Origin: Bacteroidota bacterium
GTDB lineage: Bacteria > Bacteroidota > Bacteroidia > Flavobacteriales_F > PHOS-HE28
DNA length: 56,891 nt
Assembly: GCA_018266475.1 (NCBI GenBank)
Contig: JAFEAI010000281.1
Span: 1 to 56,891, forward strand
Reading direction: 5' to 3'
Part shown: in pieces, positions 1 through 9,072 of the stretch
Numbering within the stretch: position 1 is the stretch's first letter
Layout of the letters: each line of letters opens with the position of its first letter
Notes under the pieces: generated by a model
Databases searched by the model: none
The model's input: only the letters and a program-made list of their open reading frames with translations
What the model was told of the DNA's origin: nothing
Translations under genes and position numbers: made by a program

Positions 1-117
1 ATTGCGAGGCCGCTCTGGGCCGAAGCAATCTTTGATTCCCTCCGGGAATCCCCACGTGCATATCGGGGTTGAATTAGAGATTGCTTCGGACCCGTTAAGC
101 GCACGGGCCCTCGCAAT
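1..117. repeat. Palindromic intergenic repeat at left edge
   Basis: A nested inverted repeat with no coding content. ATTGCGAGG (1-9) pairs with CCTCGCAAT (109-117). CCGAAGCAATCT (20-31) pairs perfectly with AGATTGCTTCGG (78-89). Inside them GATTCCC (34-40) and GGGAATC (44-50) form a small hairpin with a 3-nt loop. The outer arm is probably cut by the window edge. The TCATTGCGAGG/GAAGCAATCT wording resembles a dispersed repeat seen in many bacterial genomes; that is recollection, not a search. It lies just past the stop of the GT25 gene and could also act as a 3' structure for it. Confidence 0.75.
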
Positions 118-133
118 GACGGGGGGCCGCGCG

Positions 134-884
134 CTACAACGACCCCGTGATCTGGCTGGGCGCGCCCGTGGTGGTGAACATGTCCTCGCGCACCGCAAAG
201 GCATTCAGCCTTCCCTCCACGATCAACGTGGCCAAATAGACATCGGGCGGGGCGGTGATGGGCAGGCCGTGCGCATGCAGGAGCGCAGCGCCCTTGCGCG
301 ACACGGCGTAGGCATGCGTACCTTGGTGGTAACCGGCACGGTAGAGGTGTTCGGAAAACGGCCGCAGATAGAGCCGTGCCGCTTCCGTGCGCGTCAACCG
401 GTACTTGTCCGGCCGCAGCAGGCGCAGAAACGGCAGAAGGACATTGACCTTGAACCCGTGGGTGGGCGGTGGCAGCCGGTGCCCGCGCAGGCCCAAGTAC
501 AGCAGGTCCCAGTCGGGCGGCAGCTCCGCCAGGCAGGCCGGCAGCACGCCCAAGCGGCCCTCGATCGGTTGCGCATCATCCTCCAGCACCAGGGCGGAGG
601 GCAGGCCCCTTTTGCTCCACCTCCGCATACAAGCGGCGATGCGACAGGAAACAGCCGATCATTGTAGGGTGCAGGCGCCGTGAAATGGTCTTGTGCGCAA
701 GCGCACCCTGCTCATCGTACACGGCCGCCACCTCCGCCGGGGAAAGGTCCGCGCCCATGGTGGCATCGAACCACTCATGGGCGATGCCCGCGTGCTGCAG
801 GGCCGCATGCACCGCCTGCTTTCGCGCGTGATCGCCGGCCTTGCTGATGACGAACACCGCGCCGAAACCGAGGGATGAAGGCAT
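134..884 (-). pseudogene. Family 25 glycosyltransferase (LPS biosynthesis type), frameshifted
   Basis: The reading frame is split in two. The N-terminal part from ATG at 884 has the GT25 start, with VFVISKAGDHARKQ and then GCFLSHRRLYAEVEQKG. The C-terminal part continues as LPSALVLEDDAQ in another frame and ends at 134. Removing one G from the GGGG run near 610 joins them into a protein of about 250 residues with the expected order: nucleotide-sugar binding start, SH..L motif, then the acidic EDD motif of GT25. GT25 enzymes transfer sugars onto lipooligosaccharide. A TACCTTGC box lies about 33 nt upstream of the start. Either a real phase-variable or decayed gene, or a homopolymer error in the assembly. 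Confidence 0.8.
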
Positions 885-1208
885 GGGATGGAGGGGGAAC
901 AGCGAAACCTGCGGCAAGGTAGGCAACGGCTTTCCCCCGCCAATAAGCCTCGATCCGCACCACGCCTGGCGGCGCATGCACCTATTGAATTGAACCACGG
1001 ATAAACACGGAAGGACACGGATGGGGAATGCGTTGTTGGGCGGGCCATCCGTGTTCCCCCGGCAGGCACCGGGGGTGTCCATCCGTGGGGCTGAACACTG
1101 GCGGACACCGCGCCCCAAGGGCGCGGCAGGGCCGATAGCCCGGGCAAGGGCCCCTTCGGAGAGGCGAGGGGACGACCCCACCAAGTTTCCGCACAGGGCC
1201 GCAGCGGC
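885..1208. other. Intergenic region with CACGGA-type repeat
   Basis: No gene is supported here; antisense frames across it are low-quality. At about 991-1026 the motif CACGGA recurs as CCACGGAT, ACACGGAA and ACACGGAT. Near 1046-1096 the same words return inverted as CATCCGTGTT and CCATCCGTGG, so the stretch can fold back on itself imperfectly. Similar CCACGGAT/ACACGGAT strings are familiar intergenic repeats in several phyla (from memory). Confidence 0.55.
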
Positions 1209-1216
1209 TACTTTTG
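1209..1216 (+). promoter_or_regulatory. -7 promoter element of glyA
   Basis: TACTTTTG is a full match to the Bacteroidota TAnnTTTG box and ends 18 nt before the ATG at 1235. It overlaps the in-frame TTG at 1214, which argues against that TTG as start. Confidence 0.65.
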
Positions 1217-1234
1217 CCGCACAACCGCCACACC

Positions 1235-2539
1235 ATGCAACCGGCCCAAGCCTTGGAATCCACGTTGACGCGCGATGCCGCCATCTTCGACATCATTGAA
1301 CAGGAACGCTGGCGGCAGACCAAGGGGGTGGAACTGATCGCCAGCGAGAACTTCGTAAGCCCGCAGGTACTGGAGGCCATGGGCTCGGTGCTCACGAACA
1401 AGTACGCGGAGGGCCTTCCCGGGAAGCGCTACTACGGCGGCTGCGAATACGTGGACCTGGCGGAGAACCTGGCCATTGAACGGGCGAAGAAGCTCTTCGG
1501 CGCGGCCTGGGCCAACGTGCAGCCCCACAGCGGCGCCCAGGCCAACGCGGCGGTGATGCTGGCCTGCCTGAAACCCGGCGACACCATACTGGGCTTCGAC
1601 CTCAGCCACGGCGGCCACCTCACCCACGGCAGCGCGGTGAACTTCAGCGGCAAGCTCTACCGGCCCACCTTCTACGGGGTGGAGCAAGAGACGGGCCGGG
1701 TAAACATGGACGCCGTGGCGCAAAAGGCGCACGAGGTGAAGCCCAAGCTGATCATCTGCGGGGCCAGCGCCTACAGCCGCGACTGGGACTATGCGCGCTT
1801 CAGGGCCATTGCCGACGAAGTGGGCGCGCTGCTGCTGGCGGACATATCCCACCCCGCCGGCCTCATTGGCGCCAAGCTGCTGAACGACCCCCTGCCCCAC
1901 TGCCATATCGTGACCACCACCACGCACAAGACGCTGCGGGGCCCGCGCGGCGGCATGATCCTGCTGGGGAAGGACTTTGAAAACCCGTGGGGCCTGAAGA
2001 CGCCCAAGGGCAGCTTGCGGATGATGAGCGCGGTGCTGGACAGCGCGGTGTTCCCCGGCACCCAGGGCGGTCCGCTGGAGCACGTGATCGCCGCCAAGGC
2101 CGTGGCCTTCGGCGAGGCGCTGGACCCCTCCTACACCGTGTACGGCAAGCGCGTGATCGCCAATGCGGCGGCCATGGCCGCCACGCTCACCGCCAAGGGC
2201 TACCACGTGGTGAGCGGCGGCACCGACAACCACTGCATGCTGATCGACCTGCGGAACAAGAACATCACCGGCAAGGAGGCCGAGGCCGTGCTGGGGTCGG
2301 TGGACATCACCGTGAACAAGAACATGGTGCCCTTCGACACCGAAAGTCCCTTCGTCACCAGCGGCATCCGCATCGGCGTGCCGGCGGTGACCACGCGCGG
2401 GCTTACCGAGGAAGACTGCATCCAAGTGGCCGAGCTCTTGGACAGCGCCCTGCGTGAAAAAGGCGACCAGGGGCAGTTGGACCGCATCCGCTTCCAGGTG
2501 AACGGCATGATGCGCCTGAGGCCGTTGTTCGCATGGTAA
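1235..2539 (+). CDS. glyA: Serine hydroxymethyltransferase
   Basis: Cytosolic PLP enzyme converting serine and tetrahydrofolate to glycine and 5,10-methylene-THF, the main source of one-carbon units. The 434-residue protein has the family signature [10 protein letters not shown] near the N-terminus, the PSGAQAN-like stretch [17 protein letters not shown], and the Schiff-base lysine in [14 protein letters not shown] (Lys232). Length is normal. ATG 1235 is preferred to an upstream in-frame TTG at 1214 because the promoter box covers the latter. The final ATGGTAA is shared with the next gene's start, so the two are probably translationally coupled. Confidence 0.97.
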   Translation: MQPAQALESTLTRDAAIFDIIEQERWRQTKGVELIASENFVSPQVLEAMGSVLTNKYAEGLPGKRYYGGCEYVDLAENLAIERAKKLFGAAWANVQPHSGAQANAAVMLACLKPGDTILGFDLSHGGHLTHGSAVNFSGKLYRPTFYGVEQETGRVNMDAVAQKAHEVKPKLIICGASAYSRDWDYARFRAIADEVGALLLADISHPAGLIGAKLLNDPLPHCHIVTTTTHKTLRGPRGGMILLGKDFENPWGLKTPKGSLRMMSAVLDSAVFPGTQGGPLEHVIAAKAVAFGEALDPSYTVYGKRVIANAAAMAATLTAKGYHVVSGGTDNHCMLIDLRNKNITGKEAEAVLGSVDITVNKNMVPFDTESPFVTSGIRIGVPAVTTRGLTEEDCIQVAELLDSALREKGDQGQLDRIRFQVNGMMRLRPLFAW

Positions 2540-3411
2540 AAGGGCTGTTCCGGGCCTTGCTGGGCAGGCAAGTGCCAACCGTGCTGGCGGCGGCGGGCAT
2601 GCTGCTATCCGCAGCCCCTGCGTGCGGCCAGGGCGGGCCTTGGCTGAAGCACCGCGTATTCCTGTACTGGGGCTACAACCGGGCGCAATTCACCAACAGC
2701 AACATCCGCTTCAGCGGGGAGGGCTACAACTTCATGCTGAAGAACGTGGTGGCCGTGGACAAGCCGGAAGCCTTCACACTGGGCAACTACTTCGACCCGA
2801 AGTACATCTGGATCCCGCAGTACAACTACCGCGCAGGCTGGTTCCTCAACGAAAAATGGAGCTTCTCCATTGGCCTGGACCACATGAAATACGTGATGGT
2901 GCAGGACCAGCGCGTGGCCGCATCGGGCACCATCAGCCCCGGCCGGTGGGCTGGCGGCCTCAGCGGTGAGGCCGGTGAAGGCCTACAGCTCACCCCGGCC
3001 TTCCTCCGCTTCGAGCACACCGACGGGCTGAACCTGCTCTCCCTGGATGCCGACCACTACAGCAGGCTGTGGCACAGCGTGAACGGCAAGCATGGGCTCT
3101 GGCTTACCCAGGGCCTGCTGGCCGGCCCGGTGATCCCCCGCACGGACGTCCACCTGTTCGGCGAAGGGCTGAACAATCCGTTCCACCTGGCCGGATACGG
3201 CGCCGGTGCGCAAGCGGGCCTGTTCGCCCTGCTGCAGGACCGCATTTTCGTGCGGGCCAACGTGCGCGCGGGCTACATCGACCTGCCGGACATCCTCACC
3301 ACCGGCCGCACCGGAGAACGCGCCGCCCAGCATTTCTGGTTCATACAGGAAAATGTGGTGGTGGGCGTGCTGATCGGCAGCACCCGGCCACGCACCGCAC
3401 CACGGACTTGA
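2533..3411 (+). CDS. Predicted outer-membrane beta-barrel protein, function unknown
   Basis: 292 residues. A signal peptide (hydrophobic core about residues 16-29, then ACGQ) is followed by alternating aromatic/polar segments such as [38 protein letters not shown] and [14 protein letters not shown]. These look like beta strands of an outer-membrane barrel. I do not recognise a named family, though the pattern is common among Bacteroidota proteins placed in the porin-like superfamily. It overlaps glyA by 7 bp (ATGGTAA), suggesting cotranscription, but no functional link to SHMT is evident. Confidence 0.75.
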   Translation: MVKGLFRALLGRQVPTVLAAAGMLLSAAPACGQGGPWLKHRVFLYWGYNRAQFTNSNIRFSGEGYNFMLKNVVAVDKPEAFTLGNYFDPKYIWIPQYNYRAGWFLNEKWSFSIGLDHMKYVMVQDQRVAASGTISPGRWAGGLSGEAGEGLQLTPAFLRFEHTDGLNLLSLDADHYSRLWHSVNGKHGLWLTQGLLAGPVIPRTDVHLFGEGLNNPFHLAGYGAGAQAGLFALLQDRIFVRANVRAGYIDLPDILTTGRTGERAAQHFWFIQENVVVGVLIGSTRPRTAPRT

Positions 3412-3445
3412 CCGGCGCACGGCCCGCACCGCAGATCCCGCCTCC

Positions 3446-5050
3446 ATGGTCCGTTCACGCTGGCACCACCTCCTCTTCCTCCTGGTCCTCTGGGCGGGCA
3501 TCACCGCGCTGGACCTCAACAAGGCGTTCCACATTGACGACACCTTCCACCTGAAGGCGGCGCAATGGATCGAACAGCATCCCGGCACCCCGATGAGCGG
3601 GCCGGTGAACTGGGGCTACCACCCCGAGCCGCTGCACGCATTCAACCAGCCGCCGGGCTTCTTCTACGCGGTAGCGCTCACCGGGCATTGGTTCGGCTGG
3701 GGCGAGGCGCCCATGCACGCCATGCGCAGCCTGTTCTCCTTGCTGGCCCTGGCCTGCTTCCTGCGCCTGGCGCTGCACCGTGCGGCACCGCACGCACACC
3801 TGCTCACCGGCCTGTTCGCCCTGTGCCCGGCCTTTTTGGTGAACCAGGGCCTGATGACCGATGTGCCCCTGCTGGCCATGGTCCTGCTGTTCGCCTGCCT
3901 GCTGCTGGTGCCGGGCCGCTTGCCCACTGCCTGGCGGTACGCCCTTGCCGCGCTGGCCCTGGGCGGCGCCCTGCTGATCAAGTATTCCGCCCTTCCGCTG
4001 CTGGTGGTGTTCCCGCTGGCCCTGGCGCTGCGGCGCGAATGGCGCCGGATGCCGCTGACGCTGCTGCCCTTGGCGGTGCTGGCCGCATGGTCCGCGTGGA
4101 ACCTGCACGAATACGGCGCCATCCACCTGCTGGACCGCAAGGGCGGCGACCCCTCCCTGCGCGGCATCTACGTGCGCACGCTCGGGTTCCTCACCGCCCT
4201 TGGCGCCGTGGCACCCTTCACGCCCGTTTTTCTGGGCGCCTTCGCGAAAAACGCCAAGGCATGGCTGCTTCCCGCCTGGGCTGCCGCCCTGGCCGTGGCG
4301 GCCGCGTTCATCGCCGCCGTGCATGCCGGCTGGATCACGGAGGCGGCCTCGGACCAGGTGCTGCGCATCGCCTTCACCCTCAACGGCGTGCTGATCGCAT
4401 GCTATGCCGCACGCTACCTGCCGCATGCGCTGGAAAAGTCCGCAGCCGAAACATGGACGCTTGCCGCATGGGCACTGGGCACCGCCCTGTTCATCTGCCT
4501 GTTCTCGCCCTTTGTGGCCACCCGCCACGTGCTGCTGGTGCTGCCGCCCGTGCTGCTGCTGATCGCACCGGCGCTGGAGGGCATCGAAAAACCGATCAAG
4601 GGCCTTGCCGTGGCCAGCACCGCCGCACTGGGCATATTGCTGGCCTTGTCCGACAAGGCCTACGCCGACTTCTACCGCCGGGAGGCGCCGGTGGTGGCCG
4701 CCGCCATGCGGCCGCTGACGCGGGGCACCGTATGGAACCTGGGGCACTGGGGGTGGCAATGGTATGCGGAGCGCGCCGGCATGCCCACCTTGGCACAACC
4801 CGCCGATGCCGTTGCCCTCGGCGACGTGCTGGTGGTGCCGCAGGACTACGACGCACAGGCGATCCCAAGCAACTTGGCGGTGGAAGCCATCGCCAGCTGG
4901 AAGGAACCACCAAGCAGGGCCAACTTCTTCAACGTGGACCGCTATGCCGGCATGTACACCTCCGGCTACGGCGAATTGCCGTGGAGCCTGTGCCGCAGCC
5001 ATTCCAAGGTGATTACCGCGTACCGCGTGGTGGGTTTGGGGAAGAGGTGA
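3446..5050 (+). CDS. GT39/ArnT-like membrane glycosyltransferase
   Basis: A 534-residue integral membrane protein with about ten hydrophobic helices. The first luminal loop has the acidic pair in HIDDTFHLKAAQ (Asp31-Asp32), which marks the dolichyl-phosphate-mannose/ArnT (GT-C) superfamily where this aspartate is catalytic. Such enzymes move sugars from polyprenyl-phosphate donors onto lipids or proteins at the periplasmic face. The substrate cannot be inferred. Its stop codon lies inside the first unit of the 8-mer array that follows. Confidence 0.8.
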   Translation: MVRSRWHHLLFLLVLWAGITALDLNKAFHIDDTFHLKAAQWIEQHPGTPMSGPVNWGYHPEPLHAFNQPPGFFYAVALTGHWFGWGEAPMHAMRSLFSLLALACFLRLALHRAAPHAHLLTGLFALCPAFLVNQGLMTDVPLLAMVLLFACLLLVPGRLPTAWRYALAALALGGALLIKYSALPLLVVFPLALALRREWRRMPLTLLPLAVLAAWSAWNLHEYGAIHLLDRKGGDPSLRGIYVRTLGFLTALGAVAPFTPVFLGAFAKNAKAWLLPAWAAALAVAAAFIAAVHAGWITEAASDQVLRIAFTLNGVLIACYAARYLPHALEKSAAETWTLAAWALGTALFICLFSPFVATRHVLLVLPPVLLLIAPALEGIEKPIKGLAVASTAALGILLALSDKAYADFYRREAPVVAAAMRPLTRGTVWNLGHWGWQWYAERAGMPTLAQPADAVALGDVLVVPQDYDAQAIPSNLAVEAIASWKEPPSRANFFNVDRYAGMYTSGYGELPWSLCRSHSKVITAYRVVGLGKR

Positions 5051-5190
5051 GGAGGTGAGGAGGTGAAGAGGTGATGAGGTGATGAGGTGATGAGGTGAAG
5101 ATGTGAGGAGGTGAGGAGGTGAAGAGGTGAAGAGGTGAAGAGGTGAAGAGGTGAAGAGGGGAAGAGGGGAAGAGGGGAAGAGGGGAAGAG
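5044..5190. repeat. Octameric tandem repeat array GAGGTGAA
   Basis: Roughly 18 head-to-tail 8-mers, GAGGTGAA with variants GAGGTGAG and GAGGTGAT, drifting to GAGGGGAA at the right end. The first unit contains the TGA stop of the preceding glycosyltransferase gene. The array has almost no C on the plus strand. It stays open in several frames, so it creates false N-terminal extensions of fahA and long antisense frames. Confidence 0.95.
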
Positions 5191-5336
5191 ATGATGCGTG
5201 CCCTTCGGGTTTGCCCAGGGGAAGAAGTGCTGGAGCAAGCACCTTCACAGGGAGGTGTGCATCCCTCCTGATGCCGTGCCCGCCGCAGGCCGCGGAAAGA
5301 GCGGACCGGTCCCTGCGGAAAGCCGCCTCCGCGAGC

Positions 5337-5344
5337 GACCTTTG
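5337..5344 (+). promoter_or_regulatory. -7-like element of fahA
   Basis: GACCTTTG differs from TAnnTTTG at the first base only and ends 4 nt before the ATG at 5349. A transcript from here would have almost no leader. Confidence 0.5.
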
Positions 5345-5348
5345 CGGC

Positions 5349-6620
5349 ATGAGCAATCTTGGCAACCCCGGCATGCGGTCGTGGATCGACGCAGCACCGC
5401 AGAGCGACTTCCCCATCCAGAACATCCCGTTCGGCATTTGCAGCACCCCGGGGATGCCGCCGCACCCCTGCACCCGCATCGGCGACCAGGTGATCAGCCT
5501 GCACGCATTGGCCGAAGGCGGCCTGTTGAACGGCATAGGCATGGATGCCGCCGTGTTCGCCGCACCCGTGCTCAACCCCTTGATGCAATACGGCAAGGCG
5601 GGCGTTAGGCGGCTCCGCGAACGGCTGATGGACCTGCTGCGGCATGACAACGGTGAGCTGCGGGACCGCGCCGACCTGGTGCGCAAGGCCGTACTGCCGA
5701 TAGCCTCCGCCACCATGCACCTGCCGGTGGAGGTGGGCGACTACACCGACTTCTACAGCAGCCGCGAGCACGCCACCAACGTGGGCATCATGTTCCGCGG
5801 GCCCGAAAACGCGCTGATGCCCAATTGGCTGCACCTGCCCGTAGGCTACCATGGCCGCTCCTCCTCCATCGTGGTAAGCGGCACACCCATCCGCCGCCCC
5901 ATGGGGCAAATGCGGCCCAAGCCCGACGAGCCGCCGGTCTTCGGCCCTTCCAAACAATTGGACATCGAGGTGGAAACCGGCTTCATCACTTTCGCAGGCA
6001 AGCCGCTCGGTGAGCGCATCACCGCAGGCGAGGCCGAGGACCGCATCTTCGGCATGGTGCTCTTCAACGACTGGAGCGCGCGCGACATCCAGAGCTGGGA
6101 ATACGTGCCGCTGGGCCCCTTCCTCGGCAAAAACTTCGGCAGCAGCATGAGCCCGTGGATCGTTACGCTGGATGCCCTGGAACCCTTCCGCACCGCAGGC
6201 CCCGTGCAGGAGCCCACACCTCTGCCCTACCTGCAAACGCACGGTGCGCACAGCTTCGACATCCGGCTGGAGGCCGCGCTGAAGACCAACACCGGCGTGG
6301 AAACCGTGATCTGCCGCACCAACTTCAAGCACCTGTACTGGTCCATGGCCCAGCAACTGGCCCACCACACGGTGAACGGCTGCAACGTGCGGGCAGGCGA
6401 CCTGATGGCCAGCGGCACCATCAGCGGGCCGGACCCCGGCAGCTACGGCAGCCTGCTGGAGCTCACCTGGCGCGGCACCAAGCCACTGGCCCTGCAGGAC
6501 GGCAGCACGCGCAACTTCCTTGAGGACGGCGACACCGTGGTGATCCGGGGCCACGCCGAAAACGGCGGCCTGCGCATCGGCTTCGGCGAAGTAAGCGGCC
6601 AGGTGCTGCCCGCCGCCTGA
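5349..6620 (+). CDS. fahA: Fumarylacetoacetase
   Basis: Last step of tyrosine/phenylalanine catabolism: hydrolysis of fumarylacetoacetate to fumarate and acetoacetate. The 423-residue protein has the FAH N-terminal domain and a catalytic domain with DYTDFYSSREHATNVG, GYHGRSSSIVVSG, the metal-binding glutamates in LDIEVETGF, and FNDWSARDIQ. Length matches the family. The frame is open back through the 8-mer array, but the residues before Met at 5349 do not fit the family. The next gene starts 47 nt downstream with its own promoter. Confidence 0.96.
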   Translation: MSNLGNPGMRSWIDAAPQSDFPIQNIPFGICSTPGMPPHPCTRIGDQVISLHALAEGGLLNGIGMDAAVFAAPVLNPLMQYGKAGVRRLRERLMDLLRHDNGELRDRADLVRKAVLPIASATMHLPVEVGDYTDFYSSREHATNVGIMFRGPENALMPNWLHLPVGYHGRSSSIVVSGTPIRRPMGQMRPKPDEPPVFGPSKQLDIEVETGFITFAGKPLGERITAGEAEDRIFGMVLFNDWSARDIQSWEYVPLGPFLGKNFGSSMSPWIVTLDALEPFRTAGPVQEPTPLPYLQTHGAHSFDIRLEAALKTNTGVETVICRTNFKHLYWSMAQQLAHHTVNGCNVRAGDLMASGTISGPDPGSYGSLLELTWRGTKPLALQDGSTRNFLEDGDTVVIRGHAENGGLRIGFGEVSGQVLPAA

Positions 6621-6655
6621 ACCGCATCCCCGCCGCAAACGCCCGCAGCACCCAG

Positions 6656-6663
6656 TACATTTG
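6656..6663 (+). promoter_or_regulatory. -7 promoter element of the (p)ppGpp synthetase/hydrolase gene
   Basis: TACATTTG is an exact TAnnTTTG match, ending 4 nt before ATG 6668, so the mRNA should be leaderless or nearly so. Confidence 0.65.
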
Positions 6664-6667
6664 AAGC

Positions 6668-8890
6668 ATGCCAGACAGCGTAGCCACCACGCCCGCCATA
6701 GACCTGGAGGCGGAAAAGGAACAGATCCTGCACCGCTACCGCGGCCTGCTGCGCGCCGTGCCGGGCGACCGCAGCACGGAAAACACACGGCTCATCCGCA
6801 AGGCCTTCAACATTGCCCTGGAGGCCCACAAGGAGCAGCGGCGCAAGAGCGGCGAGCCCTACATCTACCATCCCATCGCGGTGGCGCGCATCTGCGCCGA
6901 GGAGATCGGCCTGGGCGTCACCAGCGTGGTGGCCGCCCTGCTGCACGACACCGTGGAGGACACCGACCTCACCTTGGAGGACGTGCGCGACCTCTTCGGC
7001 GACACCGTGGCCACCATCATCGACGGGCTCACCAAGATCAGCGGCGTCAACTGGCAAACCGACAGCATGCAGGCGGAAAACTTCCGCAAGGTGCTGCTCA
7101 CCCTGGCCCAGGACGTGCGGGTGATCCTGATCAAGCTCGCCGACCGGCTGCACAACATGCGCACGCTGGACAGCATGAGCCGCGAAAAGCAGCTGAAGAT
7201 CGCCAGTGAAACCCTCTTCCTCTATGCCCCGCTGGCCCACCGCCTGGGGCTGTACAACATCAAGAGCGAGCTGGAGGACCTCAGCCTGCGCGCCAAGGAG
7301 CCCGAGGTATACCACGACATCGAGCACCGCCTGAAGAAAGGCGAATCCGTGCGCAAGCGCTTCATCAGCCGCTTCATCCTGCCCATCCGCCAGGCGCTGG
7401 AAAAGGAAGGCTTCGAGTTCGAGATCAAGGGCCGCCCCAAAAGCATCTTCAGCATCTACCAGAAGATGCTCACCAAGCACGTCACCTTCGACGAGGTGTA
7501 CGACCTCTTCGCCATCCGCATCATTGTGGACAGCAAGCCGGAGCTGGAAAAAGCCGACTGCTGGAAAGTCTACTCCATCGTAACCGACTTCTACCAGCCC
7601 AGCCCCGACCGGCTCCGGGATTGGATCAGCATGCCCAAGGCCAACGGCTACGAAAGCCTGCACACCACGGTGATGAGCCCCGGCGGCAAATGGGTGGAGG
7701 TGCAGATCCGCAGCCGCCGGATGGACGAAGTGGCCGAAATGGGCCTGGCCGCCCACTACCGCTACAAGGGCGAGGAAGACCACGTACACGCCATGGAAGG
7801 CATGCTGAACAAGATCCGCAGCATGCTGAAGAACCCGGCGGGCAACGCGCTCGACTTCGTCCATGACTTCAAGCTCAACCTCTTCACGGACGTGATCATG
7901 GCCTTCACCCCCAAGGGTGAAATGCGCACGCTTCCCGTGGGCGCCACCGCCCTGGATTTCGCCTTCGACATCCACAGCCAGATCGGGCGGCGGTGCATCG
8001 GCGCCAAGGTGAACCACAAGCTGGTGCCCATGAGCCAGGCCCTGCGCAACGGCGACCAGGTGGAGATCATCACCAGCCGCAAGCAACAGCCCAAGGAAGA
8101 GTGGCTCAATTTCGTGGTCACCCCCAGCGCACGCCACAAGATCAAGCAGGCCCTGCGCGAGCAGAAGCGCAAGCTGGCCACCGTGGGCAAGGAGGCCGTG
8201 CAGCACAAGCTGCGCGCCTGGGGCGCCAAGGTGAACGAGGAAAACATCACCATCCTGTCCGACCACCTGCTGGCCACCTCCCCGGCCGACCTCTACTGGA
8301 AAGTGGCGCGCGAACAGCACGACCTCAACGCCATGGCCCCGCCTGCGGTGAAAAACGGCAGGCTCATCCTGCCCAAGGGCAAGCGCGCACCCGACGAACG
8401 CCCGCTGGAGGAGATCGTGGCCGAGATCCGCGGCACCAAGGGCAGCACCCTCACCATCGGCGACGAGCTGCAGAGCATGGACTACAAGCTCTCGCCATGC
8501 TGCCACCCCATTCCCGGCGACGACGTGTTCGGCTTCATCACCCCGGAGGGCATCCGCATCCACCGCGTAAACTGCCCAAACGCGGTGCAGCTGATGAGCA
8601 ACTTCGCCATGCGCATCGTTAAGGCGCGGTGGAAAGGCAAGGACAGCGTGGAGTTCCTCGCCGGCATCCAGTTCAGCGGCATCGATGCCGTGGGCATCGT
8701 CAACCGCATCACCACCATCATCAGCCACGAGAACAACGTGAACATGCGCAGCATCAACTTTGAAAGCAGGGACGGCATCTTCGAAGGAAAGGTGATGGCC
8801 TTCGTACACAACGCCGAGCACCTGCATTCCTTGGTGGAGAAGCTCCGCAGCGTGCCCGAAGTGCGCAGCGTGGAACGCATTGACCGCTAA
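6668..8890 (+). CDS. Bifunctional (p)ppGpp synthetase/hydrolase (RelA/SpoT family)
   Basis: Stringent-response enzyme making and degrading the alarmone (p)ppGpp. 740 residues in the long Rel order. An HD hydrolase domain carries YHPIAVARI and the metal pair in LLHDTVED (His93-Asp94). The synthetase domain follows with RPKSIFSIYQKM, RIIVDSK and KANGYESLHTTV. Then come a TGS domain (ATALDFAFDIHSQIG) and a C-terminal ACT domain (VNRITTIISHENNVNMRS). The intact HD residues argue for hydrolase activity. Whether it should be called rel, relA or spoT depends on how many homologues the genome has. Confidence 0.95.
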   Translation: MPDSVATTPAIDLEAEKEQILHRYRGLLRAVPGDRSTENTRLIRKAFNIALEAHKEQRRKSGEPYIYHPIAVARICAEEIGLGVTSVVAALLHDTVEDTDLTLEDVRDLFGDTVATIIDGLTKISGVNWQTDSMQAENFRKVLLTLAQDVRVILIKLADRLHNMRTLDSMSREKQLKIASETLFLYAPLAHRLGLYNIKSELEDLSLRAKEPEVYHDIEHRLKKGESVRKRFISRFILPIRQALEKEGFEFEIKGRPKSIFSIYQKMLTKHVTFDEVYDLFAIRIIVDSKPELEKADCWKVYSIVTDFYQPSPDRLRDWISMPKANGYESLHTTVMSPGGKWVEVQIRSRRMDEVAEMGLAAHYRYKGEEDHVHAMEGMLNKIRSMLKNPAGNALDFVHDFKLNLFTDVIMAFTPKGEMRTLPVGATALDFAFDIHSQIGRRCIGAKVNHKLVPMSQALRNGDQVEIITSRKQQPKEEWLNFVVTPSARHKIKQALREQKRKLATVGKEAVQHKLRAWGAKVNEENITILSDHLLATSPADLYWKVAREQHDLNAMAPPAVKNGRLILPKGKRAPDERPLEEIVAEIRGTKGSTLTIGDELQSMDYKLSPCCHPIPGDDVFGFITPEGIRIHRVNCPNAVQLMSNFAMRIVKARWKGKDSVEFLAGIQFSGIDAVGIVNRITTIISHENNVNMRSINFESRDGIFEGKVMAFVHNAEHLHSLVEKLRSVPEVRSVERIDR

Positions 8891-8968
8891 GCAGGAACCT
8901 TCGCCTCTTCGCCAAGCTCAGGGTGAGTGCGAGGGTGCAAACCCGTAACCCAGCAACCCGAAAACCCG

Positions 8969-9072
8969 CAACGGACAACTAACAACTCGCAACTGCCAAC
9001 TAACAACTGCCAACTAACAACCGGCAACTGCCAACTGCCAACTAACAACTGCCAACTGCCAACCAACAACTA
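8969..9072. repeat. Heptameric tandem repeat array AACTGCC/AACTAAC
   Basis: About 100 nt of 7-mers, mainly AACTGCC and AACTAAC with AACTCGC and AACCGGC variants. The plus strand is very poor in G. The array runs into the stop codon of the minus-strand gene ending at 9070, much as the 8-mer array overlaps the stop at 5048. Segment 8891-8968 before it holds no recognisable gene. Confidence 0.9.

Noticed and set aside
1214-1234. TTG start for glyA
   Set aside because: It lies inside the TACTTTTG promoter box; ATG 1235 fits better.
1208-2578. 456-codon minus-strand frame
   Set aside because: Antisense to glyA, which has full family motifs.
3455-5716. 753-codon minus-strand frame
   Set aside because: Antisense to the GT39-like gene and the 8-mer array; low-complexity SSPLHLFT repeats and no family features.
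6443-8827. 794-codon minus-strand frame
   Set aside because: Mirror frame of the (p)ppGpp gene, caused by high GC at third positions.
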